Shown here: positions 7,635-16,621 of the stretch, piece by piece
How the letters are laid out: the number at the start of each line of letters is the position of its first letter
Numbering within the stretch: the stretch's first letter is position 1
NCBI GenBank assembly: GCA_947572415.1
Contig: CANPBT010000002.1
Coordinates: 1-64,000, forward strand
Length of the DNA: 64,000 nt
Reading direction: 5' to 3'
Source: an uncultured Clostridia bacterium
GTDB lineage: Bacteria; Bacillota; Clostridia; Christensenellales; Borkfalkiaceae
The notes under the pieces: model-generated
Database searches by the model: none
Told to the model about the DNA's origin: nothing
The model's input: only the letters and a program-made list of their open reading frames with translations
Made by a program: the position numbers and the translations under genes

Positions 7635-8297
7635 TTAAATTTCGTCGTAAACGCGTTCGACGGAAATTATATAAGGATAATCGCGCAAAATACCCGCGAT
7701 AAATTCGTCGTCGAACTGCTTATCCGTCTTTATCACCGCGGTGAACCGAACGCCCTCTTCCTTTCTTTTGGCGTTGAATTCGCCGAATTCCTCCACGGCG
7801 AAAAGCTCCTTGATTTTTGCTCCCGCGCCCTCCGTGTCGGAGAACACGAGCTTGATTTGCGAATAGCGTTTATTATGGAAAAATTTGCACCTGATGTGCA
7901 AAAGGCACTGCACGACTATTATAAGCACTGTTGCGCCCGCGGAAACTATATAAAGCCCAGCACCCGCCGCGCAGCCAACGCCCGCCGTAAACCACACACC
8001 CGCGGCGGTGGTCAGCCCGTGCACGGTCTGCTTGCGGTATATTATCATGCCCGCGCCGATAAAGCTTATGCCCGTAACTATCTGCGAGGCGATACGCGAC
8101 GCGTCGAACTGCTTCGAATCCTCAAAGCCGTATTTAGAAACGAGCATAAAAAGGCACGCGCCCGCCGCTACGACGACGTGCGTGCGCACCCCCGCTTCTT
8201 TAAAGCGCATTTTTCTTTCGAGACCTATGGAAAAGCCCAGCCCTATCGCGAGTAAAATCCTCAGAAGATATTCGAGCCATTTAAGATTTTCGGGCAT
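7635..8297 (-). CDS. MgtC/SapB family inner-membrane protein
   Basis: The 220-residue protein carries the MgtC core: an N-terminal helix with GLGFSIGLERK, VRTHVVVAAGACLFMLVS, then DASRIASQIVTGISFIGAG and HGLTTAAGVWFTAGVGCAAG, giving about five membrane helices in the first 140 residues. The C-terminal 70 residues form a soluble, ACT-like domain, as in longer family members. MgtC relatives are linked to magnesium limitation and to modulation of membrane ATPases. The exact role in Clostridia is unclear. The gene starts after GAGGTG, 18 bp downstream of the MFS permease gene, and probably ends that operon. Confidence 0.88.
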   Translation of the reverse strand: MPENLKWLEYLLRILLAIGLGFSIGLERKMRFKEAGVRTHVVVAAGACLFMLVSKYGFEDSKQFDASRIASQIVTGISFIGAGMIIYRKQTVHGLTTAAGVWFTAGVGCAAGAGLYIVSAGATVLIIVVQCLLHIRCKFFHNKRYSQIKLVFSDTEGAGAKIKELFAVEEFGEFNAKRKEEGVRFTAVIKTDKQFDDEFIAGILRDYPYIISVERVYDEI

Positions 8298-8315
8298 TAT
8301 TCACCTCACGTTAAA

Positions 8316-9509
8316 TTATACGCAATCATTGACATGTTTATCGGGTTTTACCCGACACGCCCTTTGCGTGATTTCGTGCATTACCGCCATAAGCACGAGA
8401 AAGACCCCAAGGAAAGCGGGCAACAGCGCGGGCGTAACACCGTTAGCCAGCGCGCCGTACACGGACGGCATAAAGCACGAACCCAGATACGCGCTCGCCA
8501 TTTGCACGCCTATCATAGCCTGCGACTTATCTTCGCCGAAAAGCTGCGGCGTCATATGTATTATGCACGGGTACACGGGCGCGCAGCCCAGCCCCATAAC
8601 TATAAACCCCGCAACGGTAAGCCCGCGCAACGACGGCGCGATAATAAGCGCGATACCGGCGGTTATTATCACTATCCCCGCGCGTATCAGCGTTTTATCG
8701 GAAAATTTTACCGTCAGAAATCCGTTAATCGCCCGCCCGACGGTTATACCTATGAAAAACAGACTTGCGTACTTTGCCGCGTCCTCCGCGGTTATGCCGT
8801 TTAAAAACACCATATAGCTGCTCGCCCAGAGCATGGCGGTCTGTTCGAGCGCGCAATATGCGAAAAAGCATATAAAGCAGGTTACCGCACCCCTTGTTTT
8901 TATTATCTGCCCCGGCGTGAGCGGTTTAAGCTTTTCCGCCGCCTCCGCGGAAGCTCCGTCTTTGCGCTTCTTCCAGAGCGGTAGGCTTATAAAAATTACC
9001 GCCGACAGAGCTATTTGAATAACCGCGACTATAAGGTAACCCTTGCTCCAACCCAAGCCTTTTGTAAGCGCGAAGCTCATAATATACGGGCTTATCGACG
9101 CCCCGACGCCCCACATACAGTGCAGCCAGCTCATATGGCGGCTTTTAAGGTGCAGGGCGACGTAATTATTGAGCGAGGCGTCGACGCCGCCAGCGCCGAG
9201 CCCGTACGGCACGGCGAACACAAACAGCATCCACACCTGCGTGCTTATCGAAAAACAGAAAAGCGCGACCGCGGTCATAACGACGCTTATCGCGGTTACG
9301 AGCCCGGTACCGAGCTTTTTGGTAAGAAAATCGCTTAAAAGGCTTGAAACAATCGTACACGCCGATATTACCATTGCAATCAGCCCAGCAAACGACAGCG
9401 GCGCACCGAACTCCGTCTGCATAACGGGCCATGCCGAGCCCAGAAGCGAATCGGGCAGGCCGAGACTTATAAAACACAGATAAATTACGGCAATAAGTAA
9501 AGCGCCCAT
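8316..9509 (-). CDS. MFS transporter (FHS/fucose-permease-like)
   Basis: A 397-residue protein with about 12 hydrophobic segments. The sequence RHMSWLHCMWGVGASISPYIMS at the middle of the first half and the VYPCIIHMTPQLFG motif in the second half resemble permeases annotated as FHS-type sugar or uncharacterised MFS carriers. It starts only 6 bp after the degV stop codon, so the two are co-translated. The substrate cannot be told from sequence. A sugar or drug efflux role is possible. Confidence 0.85.
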   Translation of the reverse strand: MGALLIAVIYLCFISLGLPDSLLGSAWPVMQTEFGAPLSFAGLIAMVISACTIVSSLLSDFLTKKLGTGLVTAISVVMTAVALFCFSISTQVWMLFVFAVPYGLGAGGVDASLNNYVALHLKSRHMSWLHCMWGVGASISPYIMSFALTKGLGWSKGYLIVAVIQIALSAVIFISLPLWKKRKDGASAEAAEKLKPLTPGQIIKTRGAVTCFICFFAYCALEQTAMLWASSYMVFLNGITAEDAAKYASLFFIGITVGRAINGFLTVKFSDKTLIRAGIVIITAGIALIIAPSLRGLTVAGFIVMGLGCAPVYPCIIHMTPQLFGEDKSQAMIGVQMASAYLGSCFMPSVYGALANGVTPALLPAFLGVFLVLMAVMHEITQRACRVKPDKHVNDCV

Positions 9510-9515
9510 TTCAAA

Positions 9516-10361
9516 TCAATCGTAAATAAACAACACACCGAGGGTACCCTTGCCGCAGTGCGAAGTTACCACGTTACCCGCGACCGTTTCCAAAATTTCG
9601 TCAAACCCGAACATTTGCCCGACCTGCGCGCGTACCTTCGCCACCAACTCCGGCTCGCACGAAGAGTGAGTTATGAAACAGCGGGTTTTATCGTAATGCC
9701 TGTACGTTGCCGCAAGGTCTGAAACGTAATTTTTAAGGCAACGCTCTATCCCGCCCATATACTTCTTTTTGGCGTAAAGCTTGCCGTCCTTCATATCTAT
9801 CATAGGATGAAGCTTCAATACTTTCGCGCCCATGAGCGCGGCGAGCGAACACCTGCCGCCTTTATGAAGATAATCCAGCGCGTCGGGAACGAACGACGTG
9901 TTTACGTTGGGGCGAAGCGCGTTGAGTATCTCGACGATATCCTTGGGCTTTCTGTCCTCGGCGGCGAGGTCGCACGCCTTTAACACGAGCAGCCCCTGCC
10001 CCGTTGAAAGCGCCAGCGAGTCAACCGTGAACACCTTACCGCGATACAGCTTGGACGCGGCGGTAGCGTTGTCGAAAGATGACGAAGTTTTCGAAGATAT
10101 ATTTATATGTATTACGGCGTCGTGAGTTTTCAGAACTTCTTTGAAAAATTCCGCATATTCCTCTATGGACGGCGCGGCGGTTTTAGGCAACACGTTCGTC
10201 TTAGCCACGTTTTCGAAGATATCCTCAGGGGCAATATCCACTCCGTCGTTATACGAATTATTACCCATAATGACGTGCAAAGGCACTATGCCTACGCCGT
10301 ACCTTTCAACCAGCTCTTTACTTAAATCACATGTGGAATCTGCCGTAATTTTGATTTTCAT
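9516..10361 (-). CDS. DegV family fatty-acid-binding protein
   Basis: The 281-residue protein has the DegV fold markers. STCDLSKELVERYGVGIVPLHVI opens the protein, and SSKTSSSFDNA supplies the lipid carboxylate-binding Ser/Thr. DYLHKGGRCSLAALMGAKVLKLHPMI is the conserved helix-turn, and a second-domain histidine motif (SHCGKGTLGVLFIYD) closes it. In Gram-positive bacteria such proteins (FakB) bind fatty acids for phosphorylation by FakA. No fakA lies nearby. The gene follows glyA by 31 bp and precedes the MFS gene. ATG after AAGGAT. Confidence 0.9.
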   Translation of the reverse strand: MKIKITADSTCDLSKELVERYGVGIVPLHVIMGNNSYNDGVDIAPEDIFENVAKTNVLPKTAAPSIEEYAEFFKEVLKTHDAVIHINISSKTSSSFDNATAASKLYRGKVFTVDSLALSTGQGLLVLKACDLAAEDRKPKDIVEILNALRPNVNTSFVPDALDYLHKGGRCSLAALMGAKVLKLHPMIDMKDGKLYAKKKYMGGIERCLKNYVSDLAATYRHYDKTRCFITHSSCEPELVAKVRAQVGQMFGFDEILETVAGNVVTSHCGKGTLGVLFIYD

Positions 10362-10392
10362 AATTATTATCCTTGCGCAATCAACGCATAAT

Positions 10393-11643
10393 TTATTTAA
10401 CGCAATCTGAATACAGAGGGAAAGCCTTGCAAATTTTCGCTACGCTTTCCTTTACCTCTTCGAAAGCGCCCTCGCGCCTTTCTATCACGTCGGATATGAG
10501 GCGGGCTATTTCCTTTGCCTCGGCTTCCTTCATTCCGCGTGAGGTCATTGCGGGCGTACCGACGCGTATGCCGGACGTTACGAAAGGCTTCTGCACGTCG
10601 AACGGCACGGCGTTTTTGTTTACGGTTATGTGTACCTCGTCGAGAAGCTTTTCCAGCTCTTTGCCCGTTATGTTTTTATCGGTAAGATTTAAAAGTATGA
10701 GATGGTTGTCCGTTCCGCCGGATACCATTTTTACTCCGCGCGCGGCGAATTCCTCAGCCATAGCCGCGGCGTTTAATACAATCTGCTTCTGATAAGCCTT
10801 GAAATCGGGGGATAGCGCTTCCTTGAAGGCGACGGCTTTCGCCGCGATTACGTGCATTAAGGGTCCGCCCTGAACGCCGGGGAATATAGCCTTGTCGATA
10901 GCTTTGCCCCACTCCTCCCTGCACATTATCACGCCGCCGCGAGGGCCGCGGAGAGTTTTGTGCGTGGTCGTGGTAACGAAGTCGGCATAAGGCACGGGCG
11001 AGGGGTGAAGCCCTGCGGCAACGAGCCCCGCAATATGCGCGATGTCAGCCATCATAAGCGCGCCGACCTTGTCGCATATTTCGCGTATGCGCTTGAAATC
11101 GATTACGCGAGGATATGCGCTTGCGCCGCAAATGATTACTTTGGGTTTGCACGACAACGCGACTTTTTCCATTTCGTCATAGTCGATAAGTTCGTTATCC
11201 TGCCTTACGCCGTAAGGCACGACGTTGAAATATTTACCCGAGATATTAACGGGCGAGCCGTGCGAAAGGTGACCGCCGTGAGCGAGGTTCATACCCATTA
11301 CCGTATCGCCGGGACTACACGCCGCAAACAGCACGGCGAGGTTTGCGCTTGCGCCCGAGTGAGGCTGCACGTTGCAGTACTCGCAACCGAAAAGCTCTTT
11401 AAGCCTGTCCCGCGCCAGATTTTCGGCGATATCCACAAATCCGCAACCGCCGTAATAACGGTGCGCGGGATACCCCTCCGCATATTTGTTGGTTAAGTGA
11501 CTGCCCGCCGCCGCCATTACCGCGGGCGAAACGAAATTTTCGCTTGCTATAAGCTCGATATTATTCTGCTGACGGTTAAGTTCGAGCTTCAAAGCCTCGG
11601 CAAGTTCGGGGTCGGTTTGGGCTATAAGGGAAATATCTATCAT
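10393..11643 (-). CDS. glyA: Serine hydroxymethyltransferase
   Basis: The 416-residue length and motifs match GlyA, the PLP enzyme that converts serine and tetrahydrofolate to glycine and methylene-tetrahydrofolate. [22 protein letters not shown] opens the protein, with [10 protein letters not shown] (substrate loop), SGASANLAV (PLP phosphate region) and [19 protein letters not shown]. The PLP lysine is in [13 protein letters not shown], and the C-terminal NKNAVPFD and [14 protein letters not shown] are conserved. It is cytosolic. It starts after TTGAGGAGCG and has its own consensus promoter. It is the first gene of a probable glyA-degV-MFS-mgtC transcript. Confidence 0.96.
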   Translation of the reverse strand: MIDISLIAQTDPELAEALKLELNRQQNNIELIASENFVSPAVMAAAGSHLTNKYAEGYPAHRYYGGCGFVDIAENLARDRLKELFGCEYCNVQPHSGASANLAVLFAACSPGDTVMGMNLAHGGHLSHGSPVNISGKYFNVVPYGVRQDNELIDYDEMEKVALSCKPKVIICGASAYPRVIDFKRIREICDKVGALMMADIAHIAGLVAAGLHPSPVPYADFVTTTTHKTLRGPRGGVIMCREEWGKAIDKAIFPGVQGGPLMHVIAAKAVAFKEALSPDFKAYQKQIVLNAAAMAEEFAARGVKMVSGGTDNHLILLNLTDKNITGKELEKLLDEVHITVNKNAVPFDVQKPFVTSGIRVGTPAMTSRGMKEAEAKEIARLISDVIERREGAFEEVKESVAKICKAFPLYSDCVK

Positions 11644-11673
11644 CTGACGCTCCTCAATCTTTTGTTTTGGATT

Positions 11674-11702
11674 ATTATATCACATTATTTCAGATAACTC
11701 AA
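11674..11702 (-). promoter_or_regulatory. Sigma-A promoter of glyA
   Basis: TTGAGT (11702-11697), a 17-bp spacer, and TATAAT (11679-11674), about 30 bp upstream of the glyA start. Confidence 0.75.
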
Positions 11703-11737
11703 CACTTTAATAAAATCAAAATTCAAAAAAATATTTT

Positions 11738-11766
11738 GCGCCCCGGCCGGTTGAACGGTCGGGGCG
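11738..11766 (-). terminator. Terminator at the end of the first GH3 module
   Basis: A 12-bp GC-rich stem (GCGCCCCGGCCG with CGGTCGGGGCGC, one G-U pair), followed on the minus strand by AAAATATTTTTTT. It lies 16 bp after the GH3 stop codon. Confidence 0.7.
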
Positions 11767-11781
11767 CGCCTGCACTTTATT

Positions 11782-14700
11782 TTATTCGGTTTTATCTTCG
11801 GCGGGAAGCGGAGCCTGCTCCTTCCTCTCGCGCTTGACGCGTATCACCATGACGCGCACGGCGAACACTCCCCAGATTACGGCGGCGACAAACAGACAAA
11901 TGTCGACCCACATAATCATAACCTCCCACCACGCCATATACGTGATGTAATATCCGCCCTCGCCGCAACCGTTCATTGCGTTTGAACGCGCGGTTGCATA
12001 GAGCACGTTTTTGACGTTCGAACGCAAAACCGTGAAATCCGCCGCGGTAGTCGGGTTCCAGGTCTTGTTCATATTGCAGAGATTCAGGTCCCCGCCCGCG
12101 TAGTTCATTTGTCTTGCGTCCATAAAGGGCTCGGTATTGAAGTCGGTTATTACCATGCCCTTAAAGCCCCATTCGTCCCTGAGGATTTCCGTAAGCAGGC
12201 GATAGTCGCCGCCAGTCCACATAGTGCCTATTCTGTTGAACGAAGACATTATGCCCAGCGCGCCGCCCTCCTTTACCGCTATTTCGAAGGGTTTGAGATA
12301 TATCTCGCGCAAGGACTGCTCGGTGAGCCACGTGCACACGCCCGAACGGTTTGTTTCCTGGTCGTTTACCGCAAAGTGTTTGAGCTGGCAATATACGCCG
12401 CGGCTCCTCGCGCCCTTTATAACCTGCGCGGCGAGCTTGCCGGATATAAACGGGTCTTCGGAGTAATACTCGAAATTTCTGCCCGAGAACGGCGTTCTGT
12501 GAATATTGACCGCGGGCGCGTACCAACCCGAATACGGTCTGCCGTCCCCTCTTACGTTGCCTATTATGCCCTCGTTGCCGACCGATACGCCCATTTCGTA
12601 TGCAAGCTCCACATTCCACGTTGCAGCTATAACGCATTCGCCCGCATAGGAGCACGTCTGATAGACGGGGTTTTCGCCGTCGATTGCGGGCATAAAGTAC
12701 ACGAAGCCGACGGGTCCGTCCGAAGACAGCGTGGGCAGCATACCTATGCTTTTAAGCGCAAGCGTCTTGAAAGCGCCTTTGCTCACATAGTCGATCATCT
12801 CGTTTTTGGTGAGGATATCGAGGTACTCGTCCCACCGCTCGTCATCAAAGTCGACGAGAATCGTGCCCGCATCGTCGCGCAAAACCTCGTTATTGCCGTC
12901 GAACTGAACCATACGGAACATTTCAAGCGTACCCGCGGGCGAAGCCGAAGAAGCGACTTCGGGCATAGGTACGTCGGTTTTTGTCGCAATGGGGTTATTC
13001 GTTTCGGTGCTCTTGACCTTGTCGTTGAACTCGCGCGTAATAGTGCGCTCCTTATCCGACCCCGAAAGCACTTCGTTTTTGGGGAAGGTCGTATCCCAGC
13101 CGCTGCGTTTGAGCACGCTTTCCATGCCGTACTTTTCCTCGAAGCTTACGTCGTCGTAACGGTTTACAACCTCGTGCTTCGTCACAGGGTCGGTCGCATA
13201 GCTCACCGTTTCCGTCAGATTGAACGTGCGGCTTGCTACAACCTCGTGCGAGTTTTTCATTACCTTCACTTCGTACTTGCCGTTTTCGAGCACGTACCCG
13301 CCGCCCGCTACCTTTTCGTAGTCGTAGGAAGCGAAGTCGTAGCCATTGAATTTAATCGTTATATCCTCGTCCTTTCCCGGGGCAAGCAGCGACGTCTTTG
13401 CAAAGCCTGTTAGCACTACGTGCGCTTTTTCCACTTTCCCCTCCGTATACGGCGCGGTTATGTACACCTGCACTACTTCCTTACCTGAGTAGTTTTTTCC
13501 CGTATTCTTTACGTTTACCGTCACGCTGAACTCTTTATCTTTTTCGCCCGTCCAGCTCATCTCTTCGTTATCTTTGAACGACGCGTCTTTAAGCGTCCAC
13601 TCGAAAGTCGTATACGAAAGCCCGTATCCGAACGGGAATACCACGTTGTTTTTATACCACTCCTCGCCGTCTGTAAAGCCGCGGGTTTCATAGTAGCGGT
13701 AGCCGACGTATATCCCCTCTTCATAGTCGAGATAGTGCTCTGCAATCGAGGGCTTGGAGCCGTCGTCCATAAGATACAGGTTGCCGTTATTCACGAGGTT
13801 GTCCGCGAAGTTCTGATACGTGGGGTCTTTCGTGAAATCCCTCTGATATGTATCGATAGTTTTGCCCGAGGGCGTTACCTTGCCGTTCAATACTCTGCCC
13901 AGCGCCATTATGCCCGAGTATCCGGGGCCGCCTATCCACAGCGCGCCGTCTATTTTGGCGGATATACCATTCATTCCGTCGACGAGCGTCGAGTCGTTAT
14001 CGTCCGTTCCGTCGAGGAAGCCGAGCTCCATAGTTGCCGACGAGTTTACTATTACCACGACTTTTTTGAAGTTTGCGCACACCTCGACGAGCAGCTCCTG
14101 CTCGTTTCTGTCGAGCTCGAGATAGTGGTCCTTTTCATCGAACGCGCCGTCCGTCTTTTTCATGGTACGGGGCAAATCGAATGATTCGCCGCCGATTCGC
14201 GTAAATACCACGAGCGCCGCGTCGTTGTATTGTGCGTAGCTGTCTTTTACTTCCTGCGTGTATTTCGACAGCGGCGTTTCGCCCGTGCCGAAGCCGTCTA
14301 CCGTGCTTCTGCCGTTATCCATGGTAGGGTTTTCGCCCCTGCCCGACCCCGACTGTTTGCTCTCGTAAAAGCTTTTTAGCGCGGGGTTGCATTTGAAGCC
14401 CGCTTCTTCCAGACTGCGGAAAATCGTAGGCGTTTCCTTGGTGACGGTGAACGCGCCCGAGCCCGAACCGCCGTATGCAAGGTTTACGGAGTTTTTACCG
14501 AAAACCGAAATGTTTTTACAATCTTTAAGGGGCAACACATTGTTTTCGTTTTTTAAAAGAACAATTCCCTCTTCGTTTATCCTTTCGTTGAGCTCGTTCG
14601 CCTTTTCAAACGCGTCGTCCTTATCCTTGTAATCGGAAGTGTAATAAACGCCGCCGCCGAAGTTTTTTGTAGGGCGAATACCGAGATAGGATATAAAGAA

Positions 14701-14823
14701 ATCAAACAGGACGGTTTCGGAAATTATGGTTATCGCCATAAACAGCGCAAGCACCGAAACAGATACCATAAACCATATACGGGATACCTTATATTTGAAA
14801 ATACTTTTTAAATAAATCATCAC
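11782..14823 (-). CDS. Membrane-anchored, circularly permuted GH3 beta-glucosidase (copy 1)
   Basis: In this 1013-residue GH3 enzyme the usual C-terminal alpha/beta sandwich comes first, then the Fn3-like domain, and the TIM barrel last. An N-terminal helix (about 16-40) is followed by EGIVLLKNENNVLPL and IGGESFDLPR, whose Glu (about 213) is the candidate acid/base. PFGYGLSYTTFEW and the Fn3-like part follow (about 400-540). The barrel spans about 700-960 with SDGPVGF, NIHRTPFSGRNFEYYSEDP, KHFAVNDQETNR and MVITDF, where D894 should be the nucleophile. A C-terminal helix precedes a basic tail, so both ends sit in the membrane and the catalytic part is outside. The same permutation is known for some rumen clostridial beta-glucosidases. 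Start is GTG at 14823 or the next codon ATG. It is the last gene of module 1. Confidence 0.9.
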   Translation of the reverse strand: MMIYLKSIFKYKVSRIWFMVSVSVLALFMAITIISETVLFDFFISYLGIRPTKNFGGGVYYTSDYKDKDDAFEKANELNERINEEGIVLLKNENNVLPLKDCKNISVFGKNSVNLAYGGSGSGAFTVTKETPTIFRSLEEAGFKCNPALKSFYESKQSGSGRGENPTMDNGRSTVDGFGTGETPLSKYTQEVKDSYAQYNDAALVVFTRIGGESFDLPRTMKKTDGAFDEKDHYLELDRNEQELLVEVCANFKKVVVIVNSSATMELGFLDGTDDNDSTLVDGMNGISAKIDGALWIGGPGYSGIMALGRVLNGKVTPSGKTIDTYQRDFTKDPTYQNFADNLVNNGNLYLMDDGSKPSIAEHYLDYEEGIYVGYRYYETRGFTDGEEWYKNNVVFPFGYGLSYTTFEWTLKDASFKDNEEMSWTGEKDKEFSVTVNVKNTGKNYSGKEVVQVYITAPYTEGKVEKAHVVLTGFAKTSLLAPGKDEDITIKFNGYDFASYDYEKVAGGGYVLENGKYEVKVMKNSHEVVASRTFNLTETVSYATDPVTKHEVVNRYDDVSFEEKYGMESVLKRSGWDTTFPKNEVLSGSDKERTITREFNDKVKSTETNNPIATKTDVPMPEVASSASPAGTLEMFRMVQFDGNNEVLRDDAGTILVDFDDERWDEYLDILTKNEMIDYVSKGAFKTLALKSIGMLPTLSSDGPVGFVYFMPAIDGENPVYQTCSYAGECVIAATWNVELAYEMGVSVGNEGIIGNVRGDGRPYSGWYAPAVNIHRTPFSGRNFEYYSEDPFISGKLAAQVIKGARSRGVYCQLKHFAVNDQETNRSGVCTWLTEQSLREIYLKPFEIAVKEGGALGIMSSFNRIGTMWTGGDYRLLTEILRDEWGFKGMVITDFNTEPFMDARQMNYAGGDLNLCNMNKTWNPTTAADFTVLRSNVKNVLYATARSNAMNGCGEGGYYITYMAWWEVMIMWVDICLFVAAVIWGVFAVRVMVIRVKRERKEQAPLPAEDKTE

Positions 14824-14837
14824 GTTGTCACTTCCTT

Positions 14838-16538
14838 TCAGTTTTCTTTTCCGCCCAGATTTTCGAGTAAGGGCTCCCAGTCGAGCTCTGCCGACGTAGT
14901 GAGTTTAATACAGTCGATTACGGGCGCGGTTCCCGGTTGGGTGCCGCCCATGCCGTGCTCGTTTGCTGTTATGAACGTGAACGTGTTCATACCCTTTTTA
15001 AGCGATATACCCTCTATCAGAATGAAGTCGCTGAAAGGCATTCTTTCGCCCGATTCGAGTTCGCGCAGCTGCGCGGCGGTAAACTCGACCGTTTTGTAGT
15101 TTACTGGCGTGCCGTTGAGCGAAATCGTATACTTCGAGTACAGCGTGCCGCTCGGGGTGGCGCCCTCGTTCTTTTCGGGGTCGATTGCATATGCCTTGCT
15201 CTCGCACGAAGCGCGCAGCACGAACTTTACGTCGTCGACATCCGAATCGGAGTTTATCACAAAGCTTATCGAAAGCCCCGGTCTGTACAGATACGAAACC
15301 CAGCCCTTGCCGCTTGCACCGACCTTGTTGTCCGCGGGGGTTTTAATTATCATACCCGTGCCCGACGGATTGCCGGATACGCCCGCGCCCACAAGAGGAA
15401 GCCCGTTTTCATCGGTTAAGCTTACATACTCCGCCTCGAATATATATGTACCCGTCCACTTTGCGTATAAAGTTATGTTGGACGTAACCGGTGTTTTGAA
15501 GTTATACGCCGTTTTATAATCCTTATCCGTATACCAGCCGTCGAATATGAAATCCTGTGCCTGATGCCCCGCATCGGTAACGTTCGCGCGTTTGGGCGAA
15601 CGCGGCCGCTTTACCGTTCCGCTGTTTTCCACTTCGACCACGTCGCTTTCGGGGCAGCCCGAATAGTTGTAGTCGAAAGTAACCGTATAGAACGCCGCGC
15701 TTTCGGATACCCATTTCGCGTATACGGTGATATCGCCCGTAAGCTGCTCGTCGTAGTCAACCTGATTGTCGCACGCTTGGTCGTAAAACCAACCCGCGAA
15801 TTTATGCCCTTCGCGCTCGGCGGGGGTATAGTCCGCTATCTTTCCGTCGACCGAATCGGTTACATAGTCTTCGCCGTCCGTAAAATTCATATCGTATGTA
15901 ACTTTGAATTTACGGAACCACTGCGCGTAGATTATCGTATCTTTCATAATGGCGGTCAGACCGAAATCGAATTCTTTTTCGAATTTATCGTCCGTGAACC
16001 AGCCTCCGAAATCGTAACCATCTCTTTGGGGATTTTCGGGTTTTTCCGCATGTTCGTTGACCGTAACCGTCTGCGACTGAATTTGCTCGCCGCCGTCGTA
16101 ACCGAGCTCGAACGAAACGGTGTATTTTGCCAGCCCTACTTCTATATCGTAAAAGGCTTGCTTCCCGCCGTACTTGACCGCTACGGTTTTAATACCTACT
16201 ATAGACATATCCGGCTCTTTTACGGTAACCCCCTCCGAATCGAACGCAAACTCAGCGGGCTCGGTTCCGTCGTTGTACGTTACAGAAAGCACGCCGCCCG
16301 TTATATCGAGCTTTTCGCCTATCGCATAGTAATCCTTAATCGGTTTGGTTTTTATTGATATTTTGTCTACGTTGTACCGTACCGCCGTCATTTTAGTGCC
16401 GCAGTTATCGCATTTGCCGTTTGTATCCCTGTCGATATGGCTGATACACGTTCTGCTCAATTCTATCTGACAGCCGCAAAACAGCATTGTAACAGCCGAG
16501 ATTGCCGCCACGAGTTTCACTTTCCACGACGTTTTCAT
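14838..16538 (-). CDS. Lipoprotein with three InlB-type repeats and a carbohydrate-binding-like domain
   Basis: The preferred start is the ATG at 16538, preceded by AAAGGAGC, and not the upstream in-frame ATG at 16577. The protein then begins with a lipoprotein signal ending LFCGC. A Cys-containing segment (HIDRDTNGKCDNCGT) is followed by a Big/Ig-like domain (about 55-130). Three Listeria-Bacteroides (InlB B) repeats follow, each ending in a WF/WY...YAQW or YAKW pattern. The C-terminal 190 residues (EAEYVSL at the start, PVIDCIKL near the end) look like a CBM6/CBM35-type beta-sandwich. No catalytic motif is seen. It lies between two GH3 genes and is best read as a surface glycan-binding protein. 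Confidence 0.75.
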   Translation of the reverse strand: MKTSWKVKLVAAISAVTMLFCGCQIELSRTCISHIDRDTNGKCDNCGTKMTAVRYNVDKISIKTKPIKDYYAIGEKLDITGGVLSVTYNDGTEPAEFAFDSEGVTVKEPDMSIVGIKTVAVKYGGKQAFYDIEVGLAKYTVSFELGYDGGEQIQSQTVTVNEHAEKPENPQRDGYDFGGWFTDDKFEKEFDFGLTAIMKDTIIYAQWFRKFKVTYDMNFTDGEDYVTDSVDGKIADYTPAEREGHKFAGWFYDQACDNQVDYDEQLTGDITVYAKWVSESAAFYTVTFDYNYSGCPESDVVEVENSGTVKRPRSPKRANVTDAGHQAQDFIFDGWYTDKDYKTAYNFKTPVTSNITLYAKWTGTYIFEAEYVSLTDENGLPLVGAGVSGNPSGTGMIIKTPADNKVGASGKGWVSYLYRPGLSISFVINSDSDVDDVKFVLRASCESKAYAIDPEKNEGATPSGTLYSKYTISLNGTPVNYKTVEFTAAQLRELESGERMPFSDFILIEGISLKKGMNTFTFITANEHGMGGTQPGTAPVIDCIKLTTSAELDWEPLLENLGGKEN

Positions 16539-16565
16539 TGTTTTTGCTCCTTTTAACTTTCGTAA

Positions 16566-16596
16566 CGGCAGAGACAAAATTCATTCGCCTCTGCCG
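16566..16596 (-). repeat. Intercistronic hairpin
   Basis: CGGCAGAG (16566-16573) pairs with CTCTGCCG (16589-16596) between the GH3 copy 2 stop and the lipoprotein start. There is no T-run, so it may affect mRNA processing or stability and is not an obvious terminator. Confidence 0.4.
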
Positions 16597-16621
16597 CCCG
16601 AGAGTTTAATTCAATTTAAGT